Assembly (NCBI GenBank): GCA_003023275.1
Contig: PXTX01000089.1
Span: forward strand, 1 to 32,452
Source of the DNA: Bacteroidetes bacterium SW_4_67_19
GTDB lineage: Bacteria > Bacteroidota > Rhodothermia > Rhodothermales > Salinibacteraceae
DNA: 32,452 nt
Direction of reading: 5' to 3'
Below the pieces are notes generated by a model. That model made no database searches. It was not told the origin of the DNA and saw nothing but the letters and a program-made list of their open reading frames with translations. Of this stretch, positions 25,334 to 32,452 are shown one piece after another. Each line of letters begins with the position of its first letter. Positions within the stretch are counted from its first letter, which is position 1. The translations under genes were made by a program, and so were the position numbers.

Positions 25334-25681
25334 ATGCCTCGCGCCACCAACTCCGTCGCCACCCGCAAGCGGCGCAAGAAGATCCTCAACCACGCCAAGG
25401 GCTACTGGGGCGCGCGCTCGAAGCTCTATCGCACGGCCAAAAACGCCGTCGAGAAGGGCTGGCAGTACGCCTACCGCGACCGCCGCCAGAAAAAGCGCCA
25501 GTTCAAGCGCCTCTGGATCACCCGCATCAACGCGGCGGCGCGCCAGCACGGGATGAGCTACTCCCGCTTCATGGGCGCGTATCGCAAGAGCGACCTCGAC
25601 CTCGACCGCAAGGCGCTCGCCGACCTGGCGGTCCACGACCCCGACGCCTTCGAGCAGATCGTCGACCACGTGCGCGGCTGA
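25334..25681 (+). CDS. rplT: Ribosomal protein bL20
   Basis: The 115-residue basic protein is a standard bL20. It binds 23S rRNA early in large-subunit assembly and in several bacteria also represses the infC-rpmI-rplT mRNA. It starts [16 protein letters not shown] and has [45 protein letters not shown] and a C-terminal [16 protein letters not shown]. An intrinsic terminator follows within 30 bases, so pheS and pheT are probably transcribed in part separately. Confidence 0.98.
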   Translation: MPRATNSVATRKRRKKILNHAKGYWGARSKLYRTAKNAVEKGWQYAYRDRRQKKRQFKRLWITRINAAARQHGMSYSRFMGAYRKSDLDLDRKALADLAVHDPDAFEQIVDHVRG

Positions 25682-25708
25682 GGCGACGACGCCATTCGAC
25701 TGCGACGG

Positions 25709-25750
25709 CAAAATCCCGCTGCCGCCTCTCCGGTCGGCGGGGTTTTCTTT
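25709..25750 (+). terminator. Intrinsic terminator after rplT
   Basis: AAAATCCCGC.GCCG (25710-25724) can pair with CGG.CGGCGGGGTTTT (25731-25746), and the descending arm ends in TTTTCTTT. This ends the thrS/infC/rpmI/rplT transcript before the pheS leader. Confidence 0.7.
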
Positions 25751-25843
25751 GAGTGAGTACGTTCGCCGACACGCGCTCTCGGGGCTTGGGGCGCTCTCGC
25801 TCCACGAGCACTTGTTCACTCGCTCACAGCGCTTTGTTCACTT

Positions 25844-25910
25844 CTGGGTCTTGGTTCTTGGTTGACCTATGATAAGACCCAGACCCAAGACCCAAGACCC
25901 AAGACCCCCT
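25844..25910. repeat. Inverted GGTCTTGG / CCAAGACC arrays before pheS
   Basis: GGGTCTTGGTTCTTGG (about 25846-25861) is followed after a spacer of about 12 bases by several copies of AAGACCC spaced by CA or C, ending just before ATG 25911. The arms are complementary. It resembles no CRISPR array: units are about 9 bases and imperfect. Confidence 0.8.
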
Positions 25911-26939
25911 ATGCCTGAGGCTCCAGACGCTGTCGAAACCCTCCGCCGCGAGATCGAGGCGGAGACGATAGAAAGCGAAGAGGAGGCGGAGGCCTTTCGC
26001 ATCGCCTACCTCGGACGCAAGCGCGGCAAGATCGGCGCGCTCTTCGACCGCATTCCCGACCTCGACCCCGAGGCGCGTCCCGCCTTTGGGAAAGCCGTCA
26101 ACGCCCTCCAGGACGACGCCCAGGCCAAGCTCGAGGCCGCCCGCGAGCGACTGGCCGACGAAGAGGGCGATGCGCTGCCGGAGCTGGACCTCACGCTGCC
26201 GGGCCGCCCGCCCGCGCCCGCCGGCTCGCTGCATCCGCTCGTCGAAACGCTCGACGAAGTGTCCGGCATCTTCGAGCGCTTCGGCTTCTCCGTCGCCGAA
26301 GGCCCCGAGATCGAAGACGACTGGCATAACTTCGGCGCGCTCAACTTCCCGCCCGACCATCCGGCGCGGGACATGCAGGACACCTTTTTTCTGGAAAAAC
26401 ACGAGAACGACGAAAGCGATGAGCGACTGGACGTGGTGCTGCGCACCCACACCTCGCCGATGCAGATTCGCGTGATGGAGGAGGGCGAGCCGCCCTTTCG
26501 CGTGGTCGTGCCGGGGCGCGTGTACCGCAACGAGGCGCTCTCCTACAAATCCTACTGCCTGTTCTACCAAGTCGAGGGCCTCTACGTGGACGAGGGCGTC
26601 TCGATGGGCCACCTCAAGCAGACCCTCGCCCTCTTCGCGCGCAGTTTCTTTGGCGACGACGTGCGCACGCGCTTCCGCCCCAGCTACTTTCCCTTCACCG
26701 AGCCGAGCGCCGAGATGGACGTGTGGTGGGAAACGGCCGACGGAGCGGGCCAGTGGATGGAAATCCTGGGCTGCGGCATGGTGCACCCCAACGTGCTCGA
26801 ACACGCCGGCGTCGACCCCGAACAGTACACCGGCTACGCCTTCGGGATGGGCATCGACCGCGTCACAATGCTGCGCCACGACATCACCGACATCCGCACG
26901 CTCTACGAAAACGACGTGCGCTTCCTGCGTCAATTTTAG
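25911..26939 (+). CDS. pheS: Phenylalanyl-tRNA synthetase alpha subunit
   Basis: PheS carries the catalytic site of the alpha2-beta2 enzyme that charges tRNA-Phe. The 342-residue protein has the N-terminal coiled coil and the class II core: [37 protein letters not shown] (motif 2), [31 protein letters not shown] and YAFGMGIDR (motif 3). The start [13 protein letters not shown] at 25911 is right; an in-frame ATG at 25869 would add 14 residues that merely translate the AAGACCC array. The stop TAG merges into the next array (GGTCTTGG). pheT follows after 98 bases. Confidence 0.98.
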   Translation: MPEAPDAVETLRREIEAETIESEEEAEAFRIAYLGRKRGKIGALFDRIPDLDPEARPAFGKAVNALQDDAQAKLEAARERLADEEGDALPELDLTLPGRPPAPAGSLHPLVETLDEVSGIFERFGFSVAEGPEIEDDWHNFGALNFPPDHPARDMQDTFFLEKHENDESDERLDVVLRTHTSPMQIRVMEEGEPPFRVVVPGRVYRNEALSYKSYCLFYQVEGLYVDEGVSMGHLKQTLALFARSFFGDDVRTRFRPSYFPFTEPSAEMDVWWETADGAGQWMEILGCGMVHPNVLEHAGVDPEQYTGYAFGMGIDRVTMLRHDITDIRTLYENDVRFLRQF

Positions 26940-27012
26940 GTCTTGGGGCTTTGGTCTTGGGTCTTGGTTTTCCGTAATCTGACCAAGAAACAAAGACCGA
27001 AGACCCAAGAGC
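26938..27012. repeat. Inverted GGTCTTGG / CCAAGACC arrays between pheS and pheT
   Basis: GGTCTTGGGGCTTTGG and GGTCTTGGGTCTTGG follow the pheS stop directly. ACCAAGAAACAAAGACC and GAAGACCCAAGA stand about 15 bases later, in complementary order, so a long imperfect hairpin can form inside the operon. The word is the same as before pheS. Confidence 0.8.
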
Positions 27013-27037
27013 GAGTGAAACGAGCGTACCAAGCTGC

Positions 27038-29566
27038 ATGAAAATCTCCCACGACTGGCTCACCGACTACGCCGCACCGGGGCTTTCGCCCGAAGCCCTC
27101 GCCGAGACGCTCACGATGGGCGGGCTGGAGGTGGACGGCATCGAACGCACGGGGCCGTCGCTCGAAGGCGTCGTCGTGGGGCGCGTCGAGCGCGTACGCC
27201 CGCACCCCGACGCCGACCGCCTCGTGCTCTGCGATGTGGCGCTGGGCGAATCGGGAAACGGAACGCCCGACGAGCCGGCGCAGATTGCCTGCGGCGCGCC
27301 CAACGTGGCCGAGGGGCAGCACGTCCCCGTCGCCTCCGTCGGCACCGAGCTGATGCTGCCCGACGGCGAAAACGGCGGCGAGCGCCGGCCCGTGACCATC
27401 GAGGCCGTCGAACTGCGCGGCGAGCGCTCCGAGGGCATGATCTGCTCCGCCCACGAGCTGGGCGTCGGCGAGGACGCGAGCGGGATTCTGGTGCTGGAGG
27501 ACGACGCGCGCATCGGGCAGCCGCTGGCGGAATACCTCGCTGACCGAGGGGCCGCCCCGAACGACACCGTCTTCAACATCGACCTCACGCCCAATCGCCC
27601 CGACGCGGCCAGCCACCTCGGCGTGGCGCGCGACCTGGCCGCCCTGACCGACGCCCCGCTGGAGCGGCCGGCGGTCGAGCTTCCGCAAGAAGGGGGCGAA
27701 ACGGCGGAGGCCGTCTCCGTCGAGATCGAAGACGCCGCGGCGTGTCCGCGCTACGCGGCGCTGCTGGTGCGCGGTATCGAGAATGGCGACGCGCCCGCCT
27801 GGCTCAAACAGCGCCTCACCGCCATCGGCCTCCAGCCGCGAAACGCGGTCGTGGACGCGACCAACTTCGTTCTGCACGAATGCGGCCAGCCGCTTCACGC
27901 CTTCGACTTCGAGCACATACGCGGCGACCGGATCATCGCCCGTACCGCCTCCGAGGAAACGACGCTCACCACCCTCGACGGGACCGAGCGCACCGCCCCG
28001 CCGGGCACCCTCCTGATCTGCGACGCCGAACGGCCCGTCGCCTTCGCCGGCGTCATGGGCGGGCGCAACTCGGAGGTCTCGCGCGCGACGACCGACGTTT
28101 TGATCGAGAGCGCCTACTTCGCCCCCTCGCGCGTCCGCCGCGCGGCGAAGGCGCTGGGCCTCTCGACCGACGCCAGCTACCGCTTCGAGCGCGGCGTGGA
28201 CTCCGACGGGCAGGTCTGGGCCGCCGCCCGCGCCGCCCGGCTCATCGCCGAGATCACCGGCGGCGCCGTCGTCGAGGGACTGGTGGACGAGCGGCCCCAG
28301 GGCCCGCCCGAACCGCGCCGCGTGCGCTTTCGTCCGGAGCGCGCCAACGCCGTGCTGGGCACCGACCTGTCGGCCTCGGAGATGGGAAGGCTGCTCACAT
28401 CCGTCGGCATAGAGGGGCGCGACCGGATTCACGACGATGCGGGCGGGTTTTCCTGTGTCGTCCCGACCTTCCGCCCCGACCTCACGCGCGAGGAGGACCT
28501 GATCGAGGAGGTCGCCCGTCTGCACGGCTACGACCGGATTCCTGCGCCGGCGCACGTGCCGCTGCCAGCGCGCCCGCCGCGCGAGGAGCGCACCCGAAGC
28601 CTGCGCCGCCGCGTGCGCGAACTGCTGGCCGGGGCGGGCCTGCGCGAAATTCAGACCAACAGCATGCTCTCGAAGCCGCGGGCCCAGCGCTTCCTCGCCG
28701 GCGAAAACGGGGACGGCGCCCGCGGGGAAACCGGCGTCGTCGAGACGCTCAAGCCGATCTCCGAAGCGATGGCCGCGCTACGGCCGCGCCTCTTGCCCGG
28801 CGCGCTCGACGCGATGCGCTTCAACCAGAACCACGGCCAGGAAACGCTGCGCTTTTTCGAGTTCGGCCACGTCTTTCGCCGAAGCTCCCAGCGCGAAGCG
28901 ACCGTGCCCGGATATGCCGAGCACGAGGCCCTTCTCGTCGCCCTGAGCGGCCCCGCGCAAGCGACCGGCTGGGACGACGCCTCCGGCGACGAGCACGCGG
29001 CGGACTTCTATGACGCGAAGGGCGTGGTGGAGCACGTGCTGGCGCACCTGGGGGCCGACGGCGTCGAGATGGAGCCGTTCGGCGCGGAGGCAGACCCGAA
29101 CGTGGCCTACGGGCTGCGCCTGTCCACCGCTGGGGGCGCGCCGCTGGGGGTCGTCGGCAAGGTAGACGAGGAAGCGGCAGCGGGCTTGGAGCACGACGTC
29201 TTCGCCGCCGAGTTGCGCTGGGGGACGCTCGCTGAAGCCGCCGCGCCGCGCCGCGAGCGCCGCTACGAGCCGCCGCGTCGCTTCCCCGCCGTCGAGCGCG
29301 ACCTGGCCGTCGTCGTGCCGGAAGCCGCGGCCGCCGGGGCCGTGCGCCGCACCGTCGAGGAAGCCGAGGGCGCGCCGCTGTTGCGCGAAGCGCGCCTCTT
29401 CGACGTGTACGCCGGCGAAGGCGTCGGCGACGGGCGCAAGAGCTTGGCCTTCGAACTGCGCTTCCAGGCCGAGGCGCGCACGATCTCCGGCGACGAAGTT
29501 GACATTGAATTCGAGCGCATCGTATCTTTGCTCGCAGACGAGCACGACGCCGAGCTGCGCGGGTGA
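27038..29566 (+). CDS. pheT: Phenylalanyl-tRNA synthetase beta subunit
   Basis: PheT binds tRNA and edits mischarged Tyr-tRNA-Phe. The 842-residue chain has the full bacterial order: an N-terminal tRNA-binding OB domain (VVVGRVERVRPHPDADRLVLCDV, about 45-165), B3/B4 editing domain (about 210-400, with MGGRNSEV and ASYRFERGVD), B5 domain, the catalytic-like core, and the ferredoxin-fold anticodon-binding domain at the end (RRFPAVERDLAVVV to about 840). Length is slightly above the usual 795-810. It ends with a GACGGCGGACC-type array directly after the stop. Confidence 0.98.
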   Translation: MKISHDWLTDYAAPGLSPEALAETLTMGGLEVDGIERTGPSLEGVVVGRVERVRPHPDADRLVLCDVALGESGNGTPDEPAQIACGAPNVAEGQHVPVASVGTELMLPDGENGGERRPVTIEAVELRGERSEGMICSAHELGVGEDASGILVLEDDARIGQPLAEYLADRGAAPNDTVFNIDLTPNRPDAASHLGVARDLAALTDAPLERPAVELPQEGGETAEAVSVEIEDAAACPRYAALLVRGIENGDAPAWLKQRLTAIGLQPRNAVVDATNFVLHECGQPLHAFDFEHIRGDRIIARTASEETTLTTLDGTERTAPPGTLLICDAERPVAFAGVMGGRNSEVSRATTDVLIESAYFAPSRVRRAAKALGLSTDASYRFERGVDSDGQVWAAARAARLIAEITGGAVVEGLVDERPQGPPEPRRVRFRPERANAVLGTDLSASEMGRLLTSVGIEGRDRIHDDAGGFSCVVPTFRPDLTREEDLIEEVARLHGYDRIPAPAHVPLPARPPREERTRSLRRRVRELLAGAGLREIQTNSMLSKPRAQRFLAGENGDGARGETGVVETLKPISEAMAALRPRLLPGALDAMRFNQNHGQETLRFFEFGHVFRRSSQREATVPGYAEHEALLVALSGPAQATGWDDASGDEHAADFYDAKGVVEHVLAHLGADGVEMEPFGAEADPNVAYGLRLSTAGGAPLGVVGKVDEEAAAGLEHDVFAAELRWGTLAEAAAPRRERRYEPPRRFPAVERDLAVVVPEAAAAGAVRRTVEEAEGAPLLREARLFDVYAGEGVGDGRKSLAFELRFQAEARTISGDEVDIEFERIVSLLADEHDAELRG

Positions 29567-29567
29567 G

Positions 29568-29610
29568 TAGGACGGCGGACCGAAGACGGCGGACGGCGGT
29601 CCGTTCTCGT
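29568..29610. repeat. GACGGCGGACC-type array after pheT
   Basis: GACGGCGGACCGAAGACGGC and then GGACGGCGGTCCG follow the pheT stop. GGACCG and CGGTCC allow a short hairpin. A related word follows rpmI (25236-25270). Confidence 0.65.
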
Positions 29611-29721
29611 GGAACGTCCGTTCGGCCCGGCCACCGGCCAGCAGCAGACCTGTCGCCGGCGCGTCCGCGACGACGACAACTCGTTCGCGCTCACCTGGAA
29701 CCCGTAACCCCAACGCGCACC

Positions 29722-30030
29722 ATGCCCGACCTGTCCGACGAGGATGCTTCCGGCGACGACGCGCCTGCTGGCGACGACCGCGAGGTGCCGCCCGCGCTGG
29801 AGGACCTGCGCGACGCCGTGGGACGCGCCACGCGCCAGATCGAGCGCCTGAGCGAGGAAAACGCCCGCCTCGAAGACGAAAACGAGCGCCTGCGCGAGCG
29901 CGTGGACGAGCTTGAAGCCGACCCCGCCGCCGGGCGCGACGGCACCGCCGTCCTCCTCGACGACGAGCCGGAGGACCTGCGCGCACGCATCGACCGCTTC
30001 ATCGACGCCATCGACGCGCATCTGGAATAG
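29722..30030 (+). CDS. Small acidic coiled-coil protein upstream of zapA
   Basis: The 102-residue product has a disordered acidic start (MPDLSDEDASGDDAPAGDDR), then one coiled coil at about residues 28-67 (heptads in LEDLRDAVGRATRQIERLSEENARLEDENERLRERVDELE), then a short helical end. Small coiled-coil genes commonly precede zapA in Bacteroidota-like genomes and may play a role like ZapB or a cell-division scaffold; that is inference from position and shape. There is no membrane segment. The start ATG 29722 gives a clean N-terminus; earlier in-frame sequence is intergenic. Confidence 0.7.
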   Translation: MPDLSDEDASGDDAPAGDDREVPPALEDLRDAVGRATRQIERLSEENARLEDENERLRERVDELEADPAAGRDGTAVLLDDEPEDLRARIDRFIDAIDAHLE

Positions 30031-30102
30031 TGTTTTGGTGCTGTGGTGTTGTGGGAGGTCGAAGACATCGTGAGCGTGTGAAATCCGGCGCGGCGCTTGA
30101 CG

Positions 30103-30131
30103 TTGGTGGGGGCGGGCGCTTTCGCTATGTT
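30103..30131 (+). promoter_or_regulatory. Possible zapA promoter
   Basis: TTG (30103-30105), 20 bases, then TATGTTGT (30126-30133) agrees with TTG-N19-21-TAnnTTTG in most positions. It lies 40 bases before ATG 30171, behind a GGTGTT-type array and before a CCCGCACTCC-type leader. Confidence 0.35.
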
Positions 30132-30170
30132 GTCCTCGCATCCCTCCCCCGCACTCCCACCCCCGCACTC

Positions 30171-30521
30171 ATGAAAACGCCCGTTCGCGTCGAAGTGCTG
30201 GACCGCGAGTTCACCCTGCAAGTGGAGGAGGACAACGCCGAGCGTACGCGCGCCGTCGCCGAGCAGGTGGACCGCCGGATGCACGCCTTCCAGCGCCAGC
30301 ACCCCGGCCAGGCCAAGCTGACGACCGCCATCATCACCGCGCTCGCCCTCGCGGAGGACCTCCAGCAGGAACGCGACACGCGCGAGGAGCACGACGCCAC
30401 TCTCGCGGGCGACCTCCGGGCGCTTACCACGCGCCTCACCGATGCGCTGGCGGACGGCGAAGCTGCTGATGAAAACGACGCTGCCGAAGAAAATGCACCG
30501 GCGAGCGCAGACTCCCCTTGA
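30171..30521 (+). CDS. zapA: Cell division protein ZapA
   Basis: ZapA binds FtsZ and bundles its filaments at the division site. The 116-residue protein has the ZapA layout: an N-terminal strand pair (VRVEVLDREFTLQVEEDNAERTRAVAEQVDRRM), a helix with the alanine-rich stretch TAIITALALAEDLQQE, and a coiled-coil tail. It ends in an acidic run (DENDAAEENAPASADSP), longer than in E. coli. The position after pheT and a coiled-coil gene is usual for Bacteroidota-like genomes. Confidence 0.92.
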   Translation: MKTPVRVEVLDREFTLQVEEDNAERTRAVAEQVDRRMHAFQRQHPGQAKLTTAIITALALAEDLQQERDTREEHDATLAGDLRALTTRLTDALADGEAADENDAAEENAPASADSP

Positions 30522-30685
30522 CGACGGGCGCGCGCACCGCCCCCTTCCCCAGACGCTCTTGCACGCCTCCCGCCGCAAGCGGGACTGCAGACGCACAACC
30601 CCCACGCATCTACAAACCCACCCCCGTCGCTCTTTTCGTCAACCGCTCGTTCGAGCAGCAGAAGGCTCGCCCCGGCGGGCCTTTC
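30518..30685 (+). ncRNA. Candidate structured RNA or 3' region after zapA
   Basis: CGACGGG (30522-30528) can pair with CCCGTCG (30623-30629), extended by TTGA (30518-30521) with TCAA (30639-30642). Inside lies a hairpin TCCCGC-CGCAA-GCGGGA (about 30571-30587). The terminator at 30662-30685 ends the unit. In many bacteria 6S RNA is encoded just after zapA, so the position is suggestive, but I cannot recognise the 6S core. It may simply be the zapA 3' untranslated region. Confidence 0.2.
30662..30685 (+). terminator. Intrinsic terminator after zapA
   Basis: AAGGCTCGCC (30662-30671) pairs fully with GGCGGGCCTT (30674-30683), counting one T-G pair, and TTTC follows. The innermost pairs must open to form the loop. 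Confidence 0.65.
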
Positions 30686-30700
30686 GCATGAGGCGCCGCG

Positions 30701-30732
30701 TCGTTCACGGCAACAGGTCGTTCACGGCAACA
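30701..30732. repeat. Direct repeat upstream of ccmF
   Basis: TCGTTCACGGCAACA occurs at 30701-30715 and 30718-30732, period 17. It may be a two-site operator for ccmF or a slippage product. Confidence 0.85.
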
Positions 30733-30750
30733 TCCGGTGAATCCGGCAGC

Positions 30751-30773
30751 GGGGCGTTTTCGAAGAACGCCCC
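30751..30773 (+). promoter_or_regulatory. Perfect hairpin in the ccmF leader
   Basis: GGGGCGTT (30751-30758) and AACGCCCC (30766-30773) enclose a 7-base loop. No T-run follows, so it may affect the mRNA leader or be a protein-binding palindrome, about 75 bases before the start codon. Confidence 0.5.
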
Positions 30774-30849
30774 GAAAGGAACCGTCCCGAACCGTCTGGC
30801 TTCAACCTCGCCCCGCACTTCTTCTGCATACGAAGCCGGTTGACGTATT

Positions 30850-32452
30850 ATGATCGGCATGATCGGCGAACTCCTGCTCCTCATCGCGCTGGTGGCCGGC
30901 GGCGTGAGCGGCGCGGCGTTTTTCCAGTCGGCGCGCTCGGGGCGTGGGGCGCCCCGCTGGATGCCCATCGCGCGGGGCGGGTGGTACGTGATGGGCGCGG
31001 CGGTCCTCGCGGCGTCGGGGCTGCTGATGTGGATGCTGCTGACGCACCAGTACGAGTACGCCTACGTCTACAAAAACACCTCGAACGCGCAGCCGCTCAA
31101 GTACCTCATCTCCGCCTTCTGGGGCGGGCAGGAAGGGTCGCTGCTGCTCTGGGGCCTCGCGGCGACGGGCATGGGCAGCGCCGTCCTGTGGCTCGCGCCG
31201 AAGCGCTGGCGCCCCTCGGTCATGACGGTCGTCGCGGTCCACCAGACCGTGCTGCTCACGATGGTGGTGGGAGTGCAGCTGGGCGGGGGCTTCGAGCTGG
31301 GCGCCTCGCCGTTCGACACGCTGGCGGAGGCGATGCCGGAAGCGCCCATCGTTCAGCAAAACCCCGGCTTCGTGCCCGCCGACGGCACGGGGCTGAACGA
31401 CCTCCTGCAAAACCCGTGGATGGCGATTCACCCGCCCATTATGTTCACGGGGTTTGCGGCGATGCTCGTGCCGTTCGCCTTCGCGCTGGCGGCGCTCTGG
31501 AAGCGGCGCTACACCGAGTGGGTCAAGCCCGCGCTGCCGTGGACGCTCTTTGCGGCGATGATGCTGGGCACCGGCATCGCGATGGGCGGCTACTGGGCCT
31601 ACGTCACACTCAACTTCGGCGGCTACTGGGCGTGGGACCCCGTCGAAAACGCCTCGCTGGTGCCGTGGCTCGTCGGGATCGCGGCGCTGCACACGATGCT
31701 GGTGCAAAAAAAGAGCGGCCGCGCCCACAAGGCGTCGCTCCTGCTCACGATTCTGGCTTACACGCTGGTCGTCTACTCGACGTACCTGACGCGCTCGAAC
31801 GTGCTCTCGAACGCCTCGGTGCACGCCTTCGTGAGCCTCGGCATGGACACCCAGCTCCTGGCGTGGGTCGTAGGCACGCTCGGCGTGGGGATCGGGATGC
31901 TCGTGTGGCGCTGGGGCGACCTGCCGACGCCCAGCAGCGAAGCGCGCTTCCTCTCGCGCGAGTTCATGATGTTCAGCGGCGCGCTCCTCCTGGCGGCCAT
32001 CGCGGCGGTGGTCACCGTCGGCACCTCCTCGCCCATTCTGGGGCAGCTTTTCCGAAATAGTCCTTCGGGCGTGCCGGTCGAGTTCTACAACCGCTGGACG
32101 CTTCCGCTGGCGCTGGGGGTGGTGTTCCTCGCCGGGCTGGGGCAGCTGTTCTGGTGGAACAAGATGACCATCGAACACCTCAACCGCGTCCTCCTCAAGC
32201 CCATCGCAGGCGCCGTGGCCGCGACGGTGGCGGTGCTGATCTTCACCCCCTTCGCCCGGCAGACGGTGGGGCGCTACTTCACGGCACCCGGGTTTTACCG
32301 GGATGCCCTGCGCGACGGGCACGATCTGCACCCGGACGCGAACGGGCTTCTGCTGATCCTCGTGGCGGGGGCGCTGGAGACGGCCGTGTTCGACGGATTC
32401 GCGGGCTTCGGCGCCGTCGACGCGGCGGACAGCGACGCGGTGGCCGCGGCCG
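30850..32452 (+). CDS. ccmF: Cytochrome c heme lyase CcmF-like, C-terminus cut by window edge
   Basis: CcmF takes part in attaching heme to apocytochromes c in the periplasm (system I maturation). The 534 codons present show repeated membrane helices and the family landmarks: FWGGQEGSLLLW near residue 90, AIHPPIMFTGFAAM (heme-coordinating His region), the tryptophan-rich WWD-type segment NFGGYWAWDPVENASLVPWL, and VHAF further on. The gene continues past base 32452 without a stop. Two ATGs in frame, 30850 and 30859, encode MIGMIGELLL; neither has a Shine-Dalgarno site. No other ccm gene is in the window. Related CcsA proteins share the WWD segment but not the WGG.EGS motif. Confidence 0.92.
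   Translation, partial: MIGMIGELLLLIALVAGGVSGAAFFQSARSGRGAPRWMPIARGGWYVMGAAVLAASGLLMWMLLTHQYEYAYVYKNTSNAQPLKYLISAFWGGQEGSLLLWGLAATGMGSAVLWLAPKRWRPSVMTVVAVHQTVLLTMVVGVQLGGGFELGASPFDTLAEAMPEAPIVQQNPGFVPADGTGLNDLLQNPWMAIHPPIMFTGFAAMLVPFAFALAALWKRRYTEWVKPALPWTLFAAMMLGTGIAMGGYWAYVTLNFGGYWAWDPVENASLVPWLVGIAALHTMLVQKKSGRAHKASLLLTILAYTLVVYSTYLTRSNVLSNASVHAFVSLGMDTQLLAWVVGTLGVGIGMLVWRWGDLPTPSSEARFLSREFMMFSGALLLAAIAAVVTVGTSSPILGQLFRNSPSGVPVEFYNRWTLPLALGVVFLAGLGQLFWWNKMTIEHLNRVLLKPIAGAVAATVAVLIFTPFARQTVGRYFTAPGFYRDALRDGHDLHPDANGLLLILVAGALETAVFDGFAGFGAVDAADSDAVAAA

Larger units (their letters stand above)
30522..30849. other. 328-base gap between zapA and ccmF
   Basis: No convincing protein frame. The order is: the possible structured region, the terminator at 30662-30685, a 15-base direct repeat at 30701-30732, a perfect hairpin at 30751-30773, and then the start region of ccmF, which lacks a Shine-Dalgarno site. 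Confidence 0.65.

Noticed and set aside
25869-25910. Earlier pheS start giving [14 protein letters not shown]
   Set aside because: These residues only translate the AAGACCC array; homologs begin at the later methionine.
25844-25910. CRISPR-like array before pheS
   Set aside because: Units are about 9 bases, imperfect, without spacers of constant length, and no cas gene is present.

Overview
This window is GC-rich chromosomal DNA, almost certainly from a salt-loving member of the Rhodothermota/Salinibacter branch near Bacteroidota. Four things suggest this. The predicted proteins are strikingly acidic. LpxH has the Bacteroidota-type sequence. Most genes lack a purine-rich Shine-Dalgarno site and start behind C-rich, G-poor leaders. 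The promoters I can suggest fit the Bacteroidota TTG / TAnnTTTG pattern. Both edges cut genes: a class A penicillin-binding protein at the left and a CcmF-type cytochrome c biogenesis protein at the right.

Left part (1-9.2 kb): a class A PBP (minus), a stand-alone BLUF blue-light sensor (minus), a GT-B glycosyltransferase (plus), a small secreted protein (plus), a stand-alone Lrp/AsnC effector domain (minus), a CusF-like lipoprotein (minus) and recJ (minus).

Middle part (9.2-18.2 kb): a minus-strand run holds a small acidic protein, sbcD, a second class A PBP, lpxH and an unrecognised gene. A divergent glutamate-type dehydrogenase gene follows, then a convergent LacI-family regulator and a small hypothetical gene. 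Four genes between 9.3 and 15.9 kb are broken by single-base losses or internal deletions, and the sbcD end is suspicious. The clustering looks more like a local sequence or assembly problem than gene decay, but real lesions are not excluded. Two LacI-type operator-like sites, 33 bp apart, lie in front of the dehydrogenase; one overlaps its predicted promoter.

Right part (18.3-32.4 kb): an FAD-dependent amine-oxidase-like protein, a SpoIIAA-like protein and a Uma2-family protein. Then comes the translation operon thrS - membrane protein - infC - rpmI - rplT - pheS - pheT, followed by a coiled-coil protein, zapA and ccmF. infC has no ATG, GTG or TTG that would keep its conserved N-terminus and appears to start at ATC, fitting the known autoregulation of IF3 through rare start codons.

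The most unusual pattern is in the gaps. After many stop codons there is a G/T-rich array of short near-repeats, and before many start codons a C/A-rich array. The repeat word differs from gap to gap, but within several gaps the two arms use matching words and could fold on each other. Several 15-19 bp tandem duplications and a small dispersed repeat with inverted ends add to this non-coding structure.
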